Part shown: positions 1 through 11,795 of the stretch, piece by piece
Position numbering within the stretch: position 1 is the first letter of the stretch
How the letters are laid out: each line of letters begins with the position of its first letter
Assembly: GCA_963978545.1 (NCBI GenBank)
Contig: OZ021725.1
Location: 9,737,346-9,801,345, forward strand
Length of the DNA: 64,000 bases
Reading direction: 5' to 3'
Source: Linyphia triangularis
Lineage: Eukaryota > Arthropoda > Arachnida > Araneae > Linyphiidae
Position numbers and translations under genes: made by a program
Notes under the pieces: model-generated
Seen by the model: only the letters and a program-made list of their open reading frames with translations
Told to the model about the DNA's origin: nothing
Database searches by the model: none

Positions 1-385
1 CTTGCTGTAGGCCAGAACGCTTATGTCGGATTCGAATGTATTGTATCACCTTCGGGTGATAAGGGATTTTGTTATTTCATTCTGGTAATGTGAAGTAATA
101 TAGATGTAGGCGATTCTTTAGATGGTGGATAACACAATGACAAAGATGAGCTGTTACCCAAATCAGTGACATAATCAGGTTATGGTTTTGATTGCTAGTT
201 CTTCGCTAAGGTTACAGTCTAAATAGTTTAACACCCTCGCCCGCTGAGTTGTTATGATAAAGGGTACAATTACAGAGCGAGATGCGATTGCATGTTTAGG
301 TGTTTTTTTTTATAGAATTCAGAGAAATGCTTATAGATGTAGTATAAATGCTAGTATTAATGGTCTGTCGAGGGATAAATGTTAA
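1..385. other. No recognisable feature
   Basis: I see no open frame, TIR or similarity to the repeat families found elsewhere in the window. The stretch contains a short perfect hairpin (ATCACC..GGTGAT, about 46-60) and an 8-T run near 303. Confidence 0.4.
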
Positions 386-1016
386 GTCACTGATGATGTA
401 ATGTTTATTGCCAACTTGGTTCACTTTAAAATATCCAAGTAGTTGGCACCAGAGAAGTGAAATAGTCCTTATCCTTCCTCATTGAAATTTGAAGAGCTGT
501 AGAGGTGACCAAATAAAAATAATGCTCATTATTTCTCAATTTATGATATATTTGGCTATCGGTTTTTGTTCAGGTAATTTAATGTCGATTTTTGTCCTTA
601 TTGTTCTATTTTTGCCCCAGTAGACCAATTCATAATAGACTCATCGATATAGATAGACTGCTTAACGCTCTGAAAATGAAGCCGTTGCCAGATGCCATTG
701 GTGGTATAAAAAATACGGATTGCCGAGGATTGAAAATGAAATTTTGGGTTGTACACAGCAGAAATGTCAATAGTAGACCTTAATTAGTAATAATGAGCAA
801 AAAATATGTATTCTAACACTTTACAAGGTTTTTCGCATTCCCATCCAACTATACAAGTGAACTGTGATTGGTTAATCTTCCCACCAGCTTCGCAATCCCC
901 GGCGCGTTTTTCTCTTTTCATTAACAATGCAGCAGTCTATCCAGTTTTTTACCTATATCGATGAATAGACTAGCATTTCACTACAATCTATCAAAAAAGT
1001 TTCAGAATAACGTCTG
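386..1016 (+). mobile_element. Diverged H-family MITE relic, split by a hAT MITE
   Basis: Positions 386-641 and 964-1016 align by eye with the second half of the ~660-bp H element. They share the GTCACTGATGATGTAATG block, the ATGCTCATTATTT block, the GTCGATTTTTG block and the distal CAGAAT... end. The copy is much more diverged than the others and lacks its first half. The 642-963 insertion falls within the H terminal repeat. Confidence 0.6.
642..963. mobile_element. hAT-type MITE (CATCGATATA family), copy 1
   Basis: A 322-bp element has terminal inverted repeats reading CATCGATATAG and CTATATCGATG, followed inside by a shared GGATAGACTGCT block on both arms. It is flanked by a perfect 8-bp direct repeat AATAGACT (634-641 and 964-971). 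An 8-bp target duplication is the hallmark of the hAT superfamily. No coding capacity is seen, so it is non-autonomous. Related copies lie at 16643 and 62266. Confidence 0.8.
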
Positions 1017-2506
1017 GTAAGGTACTAGTACTATAAAAGCTGATATACATGTTGCCAGTACAAGCAACTAAAGCCAGTGTGGTGAAGGTAAAGTCACTGT
1101 CATGTGTTTATATGGATGTCAGCATTGCGTAAACACAGAGCCAGCGACTAGAACAATCCGGAAATTGAGCGAGCAACAAGCCGCCAGCCAAACGCCAGTG
1201 TTAATGTGGGAGCACTTGTAATTGGTTAATCGGAGGTGACGCGCCAGCAAATACAAAATGCTTGATCTACTGGAACTGCCAGCTACAATTGAGCAAGTAA
1301 TAAATTGTCTCTTCAATGACTGGAAAGGCGATGCTAGTCGCTTTCATCAGACTTTACAATTGAGGTGCAGCCGAGAAGGCTTAGTAATTTCCTATATAAA
1401 TATCTATCCTCCAAACAAGTTAGCGTCTATTGGTAACCAACGGCAACTTATTACACAGAATTCGATTTGAGGGAGACAATATGGCAGCTATTTTAAAACT
1501 TCTTTTATATCCTAAGAAAACTATACAATGTTTTGAAAATGGATAGTTATGAACTATTTACTAGAAATTTTCTCATCAGACTAAAGGACTATAAGTTTGT
1601 GAAACCATGAATGATAAAAAGTCATCTTCAGTTCATTCTAAATCGAGAAGGAACGAAATTTAATTAACTCTACGCAAACATTAAACATTTTCTAATCTAA
1701 CTTAGTAATTTATGCAAATTTGAATAAACGTAATACAATTAACATTATTGAATACTTACCAATTTTTGGTTGGGAGTGAATATCGAAGAAACATCTTTCA
1801 ACAAATGACATAAAATTTTCAATAATGATAACAGACTCAACATTAAACGTACTTCTCACCTAGAAACGTACATAACAATGACAAATACGTTTTCACTTTG
1901 GCAAAAACTTCTACATTCACATCAAGCCTCCAAAAAAAATAAAAAAATAATAATAATAGTAATCAGATTATTTTCGACAGTAGGCTAAATAATACTTTCA
2001 TGCGGACAAAGAACAAATATTACACTTCCTGTTCTGAATACATAATAGACCAACCTTCTCATATTCAGCAAAATAGAAACTCAAGAACACAGCAAGGCCA
2101 GGGACCACAGCGAGTGAGTCAGTCAGAGGGTTCGCATTTCTCTGCCTTGACCAGATCCAATCTCTGGCAAATATTTCTCGCCAACTCGAGGCGGAAACTG
2201 AAGATGACTAAATCAAGTCCTTCCACTAGATAACAAGGTTCAGAAGGAAATATCCTGGTTATCCAATTACAATGCCTTTTCTTTATGATGGCCGATACAT
2301 ATCTGCCATCGTATTATGAGGCTGAAGGTAGGTGGCGCTTTGAGTTACGTTTGATATGAGGAGGCGCACCCTTGCGAATTGATCGCAGGGTTTGTTTCTT
2401 TGTCGGGTGAATTTGAAAATGCGAGTGTTTTGTTCCAGATGATATGGTGATAGAAAAAGAGGGATAAGAAGGGTCAAGGGACCACAATAGGGGTTTCTTT
2501 GAGGGT
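1017..2506. other. Non-repetitive interval without a supported gene
   Basis: Open frames here are at most about 77 codons and none resembles a protein family I know. The parts at 1060-1470 and 2060-2490 are richer in G+C than their surroundings and match no repeat family in the window. They could hold host sequence such as UTR or regulatory DNA, but nothing decides this. Confidence 0.35.
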
Positions 2507-2518
2507 GATTTCGTTTGG

Positions 2519-2690
2519 TTCGTTGTATTCAGATTATCTGGCGCCGTCAGCAACACGAGGGCGCGCCGAAACATTCGTCATTAGACAAACCAACATACAT
2601 TTACAAACACCCATGCCTAACACGGGACTCGGAACCCGCAACCTCGAGGTCTAGAGTCTAGCACGCTAACCACTATACCGTTTGGTAGGC
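2519..2690 (-). mobile_element. tRNA-derived SINE1, copy a
   Basis: SINE1 reads, on its sense strand: a tRNA-like head beginning GCCGACCAAACGG, an A box in TATAGTGGTTAGCGTGCT, a B box in GGTTGCGGGTTC(C)GAGTCC, and a unique body with TGGGTGTTTGTAAATGTATG and CTCGTGTTGCTGACGG. It ends AGATAATCTGAAAACAACC with (AACC)n repeats. Pol III would transcribe it and a LINE would mobilise it in trans. This copy has a 12-bp duplication (GATTTCGTTTGG 2507-2518; GATTTTGTTTGG 2691-2702), an extra C in the B box and a 7-nt deletion of CTATAAT shared with copy b. Confidence 0.9.
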
Positions 2691-2956
2691 GATTTTGTTT
2701 GGTAATGAACCTTTTGTACTCATCTCATTAAAAGAAATATTTTTAAAATAATATAACCAATAAAAAAAAAGTTTACAAAAAATCCTTTATATGCATTGTC
2801 AATTTATATATTCATTAACACAGCGCCGATATCAAAAACATTTCTATCAGCAAAATGATCGGCAAACTACGTTTCAAAACTTATTTATTAAAAGTAAACG
2901 TAAATTCATGCTCTCGCATTCAATTATCATTTATTTATTCTGATTAATGTAATTTT

Positions 2957-3133
2957 GTTGGTTGATTGTTTTCAGATTATCTGGCGCTGTCAGCAACACG
3001 AGGGCGCGCCGAAACATTCGTCATTAGACAAGCCAACAGACTTTTACAAACAACCATGCCTAACACGGGATTCGGAACCCGCAACCTCGCGGTCTAGAAG
3101 CTAGCACGCTAACCACTATACCGTTTGGTCGGC
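2957..3133 (-). mobile_element. SINE1, copy b (left member of head-to-head pair 1)
   Basis: It is flanked by TGTAATTTT at 2948-2956 and 3134-3142. It shares with copy a the missing CTATAAT next to the GGCGCGCC-like block, so the two belong to one subfamily. Its B box carries the extra C. Confidence 0.9.
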
Positions 3134-3216
3134 TGTAATTTTATTATTTATTTTTTAAAAAACATTTTGGCAACAGGAAAGAGTTTCAACAATGATCGAT
3201 TCAAGGCTGTTTTAAT

Positions 3217-3392
3217 GCCGACCAAAACGGTGTAGTGGTTAGCTTGCTAGCTTCTAGACCGCGAGGTTGCGGGTTCGAGTCCCGTGTTAGGCATGGGTGT
3301 TTGTAAATGTATGTTGGCTTGTCTAATGACGAATGTTTCGGCGCATTATAGCCCTCGTGTTGCTGACGGCACCAGATTATCTGAAAACAACC
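3217..3392 (+). mobile_element. SINE1, copy c (right member of pair 1)
   Basis: The B box is canonical (GGTTCGAGTCC). The target duplication is AAGGCTGTTTTAA (3203-3215) and AAGGCTATTTTAA (3393-3405). It sits inside R copy 1, whose sequence resumes on the other side. Its tRNA-like head faces the head of copy b across 83 bp. Confidence 0.92.
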
Positions 3393-3897
3393 AAGGCTAT
3401 TTTAACGCGATTAGATGACGGCAAGTTGGTTTATTAGTATTCCTTAAAAGAGATATTTTAGTGACATTAATAGCCTCAAAATTAGACAGAATGTATTGTC
3501 ATCGTCAACGAACCTATCTGCCAAGCTTCAGATCGATTGGATGACGGCAAGGGGGTTAATATGGCCTCTGCAGATTCCGCCACCATCGACATTCATACAA
3601 AATAGAAGTTAATATAAAGGATTTAAAACTTGGTATTGCGGATTCATTATTTATTTTTTACTTTAGCTTGTTGTTAGGAAAATTGTTGATGTTAACAATT
3701 GTAGTTACCGATAATCGGCCGTTATCAGCTCGATATTTGTAAATCCCAATGCGTAATGTTGCAAATCGGCCGTTGGATACCGATACTGGCCAATATCGCC
3801 TAATATGCTGGATAAAATATACTGGAAGTTTTGAAATGTTGATGCCCAGTTTTAAAATTGATAAACTTTATTTATAAGAGGGAGGGGAAAAGTTATG

Positions 3898-4071
3898 GTT
3901 GGTTGGTTGTTTTCAGATTATCTGGCGCCATCAGCAACACGAGGGCTGTAATGCGCCAAAACATTAGTCAAGCCAACATACATTTACAAACACCCATGCC
4001 TTGCACTGGACTCGAACTCGCAACCTCGGGGTCTAGAAGCCAGCACGCTAACCACTATATTTTTTGGTCGG
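3898..4071 (-). mobile_element. SINE1, copy d
   Basis: The duplication is AGGGGAAAAGTTATG (3883-3897) and AGGGAAAAATTATG (4072-4085). The B box is canonical, but the first bases of the tRNA head are degraded (TATATTTTTTGGTCGG on the plus strand), and ATTCGTCATTAG is shortened. Confidence 0.88.
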
Positions 4072-4395
4072 AGGGAAAAATTATGTTTCATGATGTCATA
4101 AGAAAAAGGACATTGTAATATTCCTCATTTGAAACGTTCGACCCTTTTTTTTTTTACTCTAATGGGTCGTGATCCAAAATCGGGATAGTTTTGTTTGACT
4201 TATTTCAACTTTTCGATCATTTATACTAATTTTCAGAATCTTGACTTTATGGGAAATTGCAGTATTACACATTTGGAGCGTTTCGGCACCTTAGGCGAGA
4301 CAAAAGCTATCTTTTTTTTATGATTGCCTTTGTAATATTAAATTGCAGAGTTGTCACTTCATGGGATGGGAGACATTTTTTTTCTTTTTTCTTTC

Positions 4396-4566
4396 TTTCA
4401 TATTATCTGTCGCCGTCAGCAACACGAGGGGCTATAATGTGCCGAAACATTCGTCATTTGACAAGCCAACATACATTTACAAACACCCATGCCTAACACG
4501 GGACTCGGAACCCTCAACCTCGCAGTCTAGAAGCTAGCACGCTAACCACTATACCGTTCGGTCGGC
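4396..4566 (-). mobile_element. SINE1, copy e (left member of pair 2)
   Basis: The tail is short and merges into a T/C-rich tract (4375-4399). GAGACATT at 4370-4377 and 4571-4578 is the likely target duplication. The B box has the extra C. Confidence 0.85.
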
Positions 4567-4599
4567 CTGTGAGACATTGGGATTATCCTTCTTTGGAAC

Positions 4600-4782
4600 G
4601 CCGACCAAACGGTATAGTGGTTAGCGTGCTGGCTTCTAGACCACGAGGTTGCGGGTTCGAGTCACGTGTTAGGCATGGGTGTTTGTAAATGTATGTTGGC
4701 TTGTCAAATGACGAATGTTTCGGCGCATTATAGCCCCTCGTGTTGCTGACGGCGACAGATAATCTGAATACAACCAATACAA
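4600..4782 (+). mobile_element. SINE1, copy f (right member of pair 2)
   Basis: A perfect 13-bp duplication CCTTCTTTGGAAC lies at 4587-4599 and 4783-4795. The B box is canonical. Its head begins 33 bp from the head of copy e. Confidence 0.93.
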
Positions 4783-4785
4783 CCT

Positions 4786-5180
4786 TCTTTGGAACATTTC
4801 AACTCGATTTTGATCGAAATCATTAGAGCCGGATTTTTTTTTTTTTTCCAATTGCTGAAGAAACACACTTTTCAATATCAGTAGTCTTGGGCTTTCGTTA
4901 AAATTGCTCATGCGCAATAATTTTAACGAAAACCTTAATGATAGGCTCTATGGCCACTATTAATCTAAATTCAAAAGTGGGACATTGTAAGCCAATTTAA
5001 TTCCGGAGTTTTACTGGATAAACACAGACAATTTTAGGTCTTTTTTTTTTGGACGCAAAACTTTCCAAAAAAGAGCAGAATTGCAAAAATAATCTATTTT
5101 TTTTAAAAATCAAATCCAATACTTTCATTACCTTGTGTAAGCATATGGATAATTGATAGTCAAAAAATGCATTGTATAAA
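4786..5180 (+). mobile_element. M element fragment, copy 1
   Basis: Diverged second half of the M element: the GATTTTGATC..AAATC block, CATGCGCAATAATTTTAACGA and the terminal TACTTTCATTACCTTGTG...GGATAATTGATAGT hairpin remnant. The M family is described at the 39669 copy. Confidence 0.55.
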
Positions 5181-5320
5181 TTCCATGACGCCATATATCA
5201 AATGTAAAGCGAGACCTTCAGATAGTTGCAGAGCCATTTTGTGATGTTTAGATAACAGGTATATTTTTAAAATTCATTCCGGATTCTGTTAATTTATTCA
5301 GTACTTTTTTAAATTCTTAA

Positions 5321-6039
5321 GGGGGTCCAGTACCGAAATTTCTTCAAAAATCCCAATTTTTTTTCTGATTTTAAAAAATAGTTCATACATTCCTGAAGAG
5401 AATGATGTTTTTATCTTATTCCTCCGGTGATTAGAACGCCACAAAATTACCTGTGATTTAAACATCACTAATGGGCGTAACACCTTGAAGCGTCTGCTTA
5501 AAGTGCGTTTTTCGAACACTAGTGTTTTTCACAGATGTTGCATATTCAAATCGATATATCTCCAGAACCATTAACAATTGGCTATTCAAATTTTTGGAGC
5601 ATTTAATATATATAGTTTTAAATATTTTGTCTTCGCAGAATTTTATTTTTTTAATTCCGTTTTTAAATATAATTTTTAGCGTAAAAGATAACATAAAAAA
5701 AAGCAAAAATTTCAATATTTTAACTTTGAGAATTTTTTTATTTTTTTTTTAATTCACCTATAAAAATTCTGTGAAGACAAAATTTTCATCATATAATTAT
5801 GTATTACAGAAAGCTTTCACTTTGAAAAAAAATTTATTTTTTCTTGACTTATATCAAAATACACAAACATCAATTATTATGGATTTTTCTTGGTTTTTAA
5901 ATTTTTTTTAAATAAAAAAACACAATATTTAAAAAAAAAACATTTTCTCAAAGATATATAAATTGTATCTCATACATAAAATAAATTTTTGACTTAAAAA
6001 TGTACATAAAGTTTTTTTTATTTTCGGTACCGGACCCCC
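5321..6039. mobile_element. TTAA-target MITE, family D (GGGGGTCC ends)
   Basis: A 719-bp element has inverted termini GGGGGTCCAGTACCGAAA and TTTCGGTACCGGACCCCC. It is flanked by TTAA at 5317-5320 and 6040-6043. TTAA duplication is typical of piggyBac-like transposases, though these ends differ from classic CCC(T/C) piggyBac ends. The interior is very AT-rich. Its open frames (up to 85 codons) look like low-complexity artefacts. Confidence 0.8.
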
Positions 6040-6043
6040 TTAA

Positions 6044-6825
6044 ATAAACCATATCACTTTTTACAAGACGTGATAAAAATGTTGACCGTTTCTTTAAAAA
6101 AAAATTCAAATTTTATCTTAAAGGCAACAAAACACGACCATTACACGGATAAATAACTTATTATTTTCCTCGGCCTCAAAATACTGCGTCAGGCGATAAA
6201 TAAGGTAACAGTTAACTGTTATTTGAAAAATCTCACACATGAAATCGTTACATACTTAAATTTTAACAATAACAGTTTGCTTCGAACTTCATATTGAAAC
6301 AATAACTTATTACATAAACAACAAACTAACGGGAAAAAAAACAATAACAAATTGTATAAGTTTTTCCATTAATGTAATTTAAAAGGTAATTGCGCAAACA
6401 AATAAATCCTGAAATATTTCTAAATATCCCAATACGAATGACTTCAAAAGGATTGTTAGCAATTTATTGAACAAGAACCGAATTCTCATATTCTTTGTAA
6501 AATCAATTGCAACCACAACAAAGCAACTTGGCTTTGTTTTACACTGTTATGCTTTTGGCGATAAGTACACATTCAAACAAGGAATATTAAATAGAAGCAA
6601 CACAATGGTCAATTTTCTAAGAATTTGGAGAATGATTCAACACCAAACAACTGCTTTTTAAATAACTGAAGAGCTTTTGTTCAGCACGAACTTAGTTTTA
6701 GCTCGAGACAAAACTCGTAAATATTTATGTTCGAAATGGCTGAGTGTGTGAATGTAATCAGCTGCCATTTAGACTTAACTTGAATTTCCTTAACAAAATG
6801 CTCTTCATACTTCAGTGGGTGTGGC
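6044..6825. other. AT-rich interval, nothing recognised
   Basis: No repeat match, splice-flanked open frame or TIR was found. The longest frame, 64 codons at 6467, has no recognisable motif. Confidence 0.4.
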
Positions 6826-6829
6826 TTAA

Positions 6830-7573
6830 GGTATACATATACTTTGGACAATTTTTTTTTTTTTTTAATTCTTATGCCAGCGTGTCAAATTTTTGTGAGA
6901 ATTACAAGAGCAAAAAATGTAATGTATTTGCAGTAACAAAAAGTAAAAAAATAAAATATTTATTTAATTAATTGAATTTTAATTTATTAACTAAGGCTTC
7001 ATTTTAACGATGATAAAATAATACCTAATTAATTTTGATTTTTTTTTTTTTTTTACTGGAAATTAAAGACAAGGTATTGATACACGGGTCGAAGCAAATT
7101 ATAATGTATAACTTAAATGTTTTTTAAATTTTAACATTTAACATGAAAAGTACCATAAAAAATAAATTTTTCCAAAAGTAAAAATATTCTAAAATACATA
7201 AAAAAAATCTATTTTTTACCAAAATTTTTATAAACAGCTACGGCCCGTGATCTGCATTGTTATCTAAATTATACAGTTTAAATTTTAAAAATCAGTTAAT
7301 TAACTCTTAAGATATCGCCGTTGGAGTACATTCACTCAACAATGAAAAGCAGTTCTCCAGAAATTGAGTTAAAAGTTTTCGACAATTTCTTTTTTTCCAA
7401 TATGTTCTAGACGTCGACCTTTACGAAATTGCATGTAATTAAAAAAGTGTTTTAACTGTAAGAAAGTTATTGGTATCATTTTAAAGATAATGAAATGGAA
7501 AACATTTTAGAATGAAAAAAACAAAAATGCCTGTATGGGTCAATTTTTGCGATTCCCAACGTATATGTATACC
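6830..7573. mobile_element. TTAA-target MITE, family A (GGTATACATATAC ends)
   Basis: A 744-bp element is bounded by GGTATACATATAC and GTATATGTATACC and flanked by TTAA at 6826-6829 and 7574-7577. The ends resemble those of the elements at 29778 and 32055, but the interior is different. This suggests either one transposase mobilising unrelated interiors or deep divergence. Confidence 0.75.
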
Positions 7574-7723
7574 TTAAAGAAATGTGTTTCGGGTTTGGGA
7601 TTTTAATTTAAGTGACTGATATATATTTAGAATTCAGTACTTAACCGTCATCAATATTTGTAAATTTCATATTCTGATTTTCAATGAAGTGGTATAACAT
7701 TCAAGGTGTTCACTTGAAAAAAC

Positions 7724-8965
7724 TATGGGTGTGGAGCATCACACAGCTTTACTTTCAATTACACTGTAATATTAATCATTACATTAAAATTTGATATGGT
7801 GTTATTTACCGTTTTCATATTTTTACTCATTTAAATAAAAATGGCGCTAGATTGGCGATATTTTTGGTGATAATTTTTACAAGGACAAAAACCATGACAA
7901 GTTGGCGAAATTGGTGATGTTATTTGATAGATATTACATTGTCCTTTCTTGTGTGTGAAACAGAAACGAAATCAATCGGTGATGGGCGATGCTTAAGGTC
8001 AGAGAGCTCTGTGTTAGAGGTATTCTTTTTTCAACTTTTTACGCTTTTATCGCATTTCTACGGGAATTTCGGAGGTGGGGACGATTAAAACACCTTCAGT
8101 GTCATTTGCACAAATATTTTAATCAAAATCGTTAGAACCGTTTTTAGCAAATGCTGAAAAACGTGATTTTTTCGTGATTTTTTAAGATTTCAACCTTATG
8201 CGCATGCGCGATTTTGACGAAAACCCATGGCCACCACTAACCTGCATACCAAATTTGAATATCGTTGGTCAATTTGTTTGGGTTACCATGCTGACCATGT
8301 ACATGCAGACACTACAGGCCATCTACCGTATTTATATTTTTATCTCTTTCATTAAGTAAAAATTGACAGTATGGCGACATTTTTTGCGATAATTCTTGTA
8401 TAGGATTAAAAAAAAAAAAAAATTATTATCCTTATGTTATGCATTATTACAAGTGAATCTGAAAACTATCGTTGATGAGGTATGCTCAAGGAAAGAGAAC
8501 TCTGTGTTAAATGCATTCGTTTTTCAACTTTGTACGCCATTAAAGCATTTTTACGGGAATTTTGATGATGGGGGCGTTTAGAACACCTTAGGAGGTAGTA
8601 CCACAGCAATTTTGATCAAAATCGTTAGAGCCGTTTTTTGAGCTATTATTGAAAAACATGATTTTTTCAATTACTACCCTTTGCGCATGCTTGATTGTGA
8701 CGTAAGTCCTTGTGCCATCACCAACCTTCACACTAAATTTGAACATCGTAGGTCAATTTGTTCGTGAGTCATGCTGACCACGTACACCCCACACACAGAT
8801 ATTTTTTCTAGATCACTATTTTGAGATAAGGATGTTCCAAAACGTGAAGAAATGCAAAAAAAAAAAAATTTCACCGATTTTTTACCGATTTTTTTTTTGA
8901 CCCGATACTATACTTTCATTACCTTTTGTATATATACATAAGGGTAATTGAAAGTAAAAATGGTG
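7724..8965 (+). mobile_element. Two M elements in tandem
   Basis: A first M copy (7724 to about 8312) starts ACTATGGGTGTGGAGCATC and loses its 3' hairpin. A second copy, lacking its 5' end, continues from about 8330 and ends near 8965 at the CTTTCATTACC..GGTAATTGAAAG hairpin. A spurious 61-codon frame lies inside. Confidence 0.7.
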
Positions 8966-9085
8966 TCTTGAAACCTTAGGCCAATCTCCCCCCCCCCCCC
9001 CTCTCATCCTAACCCCTCCAGTTTAAGCACTTAGTCTGGCCACTTGATAAAAATGAAAATTTGGCATTTCTACACCATTCAGAGT

Positions 9086-9756
9086 TTAAAGGAAGTCCTA
9101 TACTAAAGTTCAACTTAACTAGACATCACTTAGACGGTAGATCGTGACAGTGCTCATAGGTATTTAATCCATTTTGGCGGAGTGAAGACATAATTCTCGC
9201 CAAACCTTAGAGCCTTTTGTTCTGTTGTGGTTTGGCGAACATTATGCTTTCACGCCGCCAAAATGGATTAAATGCCTATGAGTACTGTGGCGATCTACCG
9301 TCTGAGTGATGTCTAGTTAAGTTGAAGTTTAGTATAGTAAGGATCATTCCCTATACACGCTATGATACAATCTTCTAGCCAAGAGCATTTAGAAACTACT
9401 TTCTATAATACTTTGAAATTTGGTGAGTAGGTACTAAAAAGATCACTTAATGAAATGAAATAAATTGTTTTCATTACATGTCTATCCATTATAAATGAAA
9501 ACTAAAAAAGAAAAAGACAAAACCAGGTGGAGCCACTGCTTATGCATTGGCGTAAGGATTTCAAATATAAAATAAAATATATTAGACGCTATTTTCGAGT
9601 TTTTAATTTGTGACGTTTCCTTAGGGTGATCTTTTTCACACCTACACACCAAATGTCAAGGAGGTTATACAAAGTAGTTTCTAAATGCACTGGGCTAGAA
9701 GAATGTAACATAGGGAGTATCTGGAATGAGCCTTACAAGGACTTCCTCTAACTATA
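9086..9756. mobile_element. Foldback element FB420, with FB240 nested
   Basis: The long imperfect palindrome also found intact at 38222-38636. The left arm (AAGGAAGTCC) is interrupted at TA by FB240 and resumes as GTAAGGATCATTCC. The right arm ends GGACTTCCTCTAAC near 9752. The central part contains the GTGGAGCCACTGC block. Confidence 0.7.
9101..9334. mobile_element. Foldback MITE FB240, copy 1
   Basis: A near-perfect palindrome of 234 bp has termini TACTAAAGTTCAACTTAAC and GTTAAGTTGAAGTTTAGTA, flanked by TA on both sides (9099-9100, 9335-9336). Arms include GACGGTAGATCG and CGATCTACCGTC. The TA target and lack of coding suggest a Tc1/mariner-driven MITE. Confidence 0.8.
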
Positions 9757-10407
9757 TGGAATGAGAGGCGACTGCAACTTATGGACCCCATCGAACATCA
9801 TTCTGAATTTCTTATAGAAATTGGAGAAAAGTTAGTAGATTACCAATCCACTGGTCTGCCGTGGCAAAAATGGCCGAAACTGATCAAAAATAGACTTTTA
9901 ATAAATTGAACTAAATCCAATTGCTAAAGGCGCCATAACTTGCCAGATAATGAGCATTTTTTTTTTATTTGGCAACCCTCACTGTTTAATTTTTAATTAA
10001 GAAGGTTGGAGACGATTCGGATGTGTGGCTATGGCTTATTACTTGCATCTTTCACAAATGAGCCAAATGGCAATGAATATTACGTCACTGATGACGTAAC
10101 TGATGTCGCCAATTTGGCTTACTTTTAAAAGATACAAGTTTTCCGAGCCAGAGATCAGAAATCGATTGCGGTTTTTCTCATTGAAAATCAAAATGCAGTG
10201 GGTTGCCAGACGAAAAAGTGTGTTCTCTTTTCGGCAAGTTATGACATATTTGGCAATCGGATTTTAGTTCAACTCATTCCAAGTCGATTTTCGATCAGTT
10301 TCGTCCATTTTTGCCACGGCAGACCTGTGGATTCGTAATCTACTCGCTTTTCACCAATTTCTATAAAAAATTTCAGAATGATGCTCGATGGAGTCCAAAA
10401 ATTGCAG
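9757..10407. mobile_element. H MITE, copy 1
   Basis: It starts TGGAATGAGAGGCGACTGC directly after the FB420 right end and runs to CCAAAAATTGCAG. The last ~17 bp of the right terminus are missing, so no target duplication can be read. The family is described at 41866. Confidence 0.8.
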
Positions 10408-10880
10408 CACTTTAATATGTTTTACGTGTATTTTCGGTCTTTCACCATAAAAATTCCTTCTTTTGCATCACAGTCACGCCACTGGCAACTTTCACACATC
10501 ATGAAGTTTCTCCCCCCCCCCCCCAAAAAAACACCTTCTCTTTTTCAAAAGAAAGATCGACAAATGATGTCCGGACCTTGAGATGCTTATCTACAGCTGA
10601 ATCAACTCGCGTAAAAATGTTATTTATTATGGATGTAAAGCAAATAAAACTTGAAATACGGAACGAAACTGAATCACAACTTTTGCGATTGATTTAGGGT
10701 TACGATTGAGTTATAGAAAAATGTACACATTCCGTTTTGTCAGGGAATTGTGTAGAAAAACTGTCAGCTTGTTTTGCAGACCTGAATATTATTTTTTGGG
10801 GTCATGTTATCAGTCGAAGTGTTGTTTTTAAACATATGAATTTTTACACCATGTTTAACAACAGTAATAAAAGATCTTAA
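10408..10880. other. Interval without recognised feature
   Basis: It contains a C10-A7 run at 10512 and AT-rich sequence, with no convincing open frame or repeat match. Confidence 0.4.
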
Positions 10881-11640
10881 AAAAAAAATTGGAAAGGAAA
10901 TAATATAACCCATAAAAACAAGGTTTGTAATATGAATCCTTTGTATGTATAGCCAATTTTCATACTCATTAACACAGCGCCGATTCTGTAAGCAGCGTGT
11001 GCTTGGTTGTTTTCAGATTATCTGGCGCCGTCAGCAACACGAGGGCTATAATGCGCCGAAACATTCGTCATTAGACAAGCCAACATACATTTACAAACAC
11101 CCATGCCTAACACGGGACTCGGAACCCGCAACCTAGCGGTCTAGATTCTAGTGTGCTAACCACTAGACCATTTGATCGGCAGCGTTTGCTTGGTGTTTGC
11201 ATTTCATTTTAAGTATCAAAAACATTTCTATCAGCAAAATGTGCTGCAAATTATGTTTCAATATTTGTTTATTAAAAATGAACGGGAATTTATGCACTCA
11301 CATCCAAATATCTTTAACTTATTCTGATTAAAAAATTTATTTATTTATTTAAAAAATTTTGGTAACAGGAAAGAGTTTCTTCAATGGTCGGTTAATTGCT
11401 ATTGTATCGCGATTGGATGACGCCAAGTTGGTTTATTAGTATTCCGTAAAAACGACTTTTTACTGACAGTGACAACCGCGAAAATTGGATAGAATGCATT
11501 GTCATCGACATCGAATCTATTTGCCAAATTTCAGCCAAATAGGATGACGGCAAGGGGGTTACTTAGACCTCCGCAGAATTGCCTGGCATTCGACAAATCC
11601 AGCCACACATAAAATCAAAGTTAATATAAAGGATTTAAAA
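10881..11640 (+). mobile_element. R element, copy 2
   Basis: Nearly full R block order from AATATAACCCATAAAAACAA to GTTAATATAAAGGATTTAAA. It includes the AGCGTGTGCTTGGTGTTTGC block that SINE1 g splits. Confidence 0.7.
11007..11180 (-). mobile_element. SINE1, copy g
   Basis: The duplication is AGCGTGTGCTTGG (10994-11006) and AGCGTTTGCTTGG (11181-11193). It lies inside R copy 2. Other R copies show the uninterrupted GTGTGCTTGGTGTTGGC sequence and so supply the empty site. The B box has the extra C. Confidence 0.92.
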
Positions 11641-11795
11641 AAACAACTAGTGCTTTTGTTTTTATTATTATCTGCAAGTTTTAATAAGATACCTTATAAG
11701 ATTTTTTAAAGTATATTAAAAAAAAAAAAACATTTATTTTATTTTCAAATTTTGTTTATAATATTTTATTAATGTTGCAATACTTGGTGAACTAG

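Larger units (their letters stand above)
2703..3640 (+). mobile_element. R element, copy 1 (two SINEs nested)
   Basis: R is an AT-rich dispersed repeat of about 0.9 kb. Recurrent blocks are CAGCGCCGAT.., AACATTTCTATCAGCAAAAT, TTATTTATTCTGATTAA, GGCAACAGGAAAGAGTTTC, GGATGACGGCAAGTTGG and a final GTTAATATAAAGGATTTAAA. No coding capacity or clear terminal repeat is visible, so the class is unknown. In this copy SINE1 b and c interrupt the left and central parts. Confidence 0.7.

Noticed and set aside
3217..3292. SINE1 heads as genuine tRNA genes
   Set aside because: The acceptor stem has mismatches, the sequence continues into a conserved SINE body, and all copies are dispersed with target duplications.
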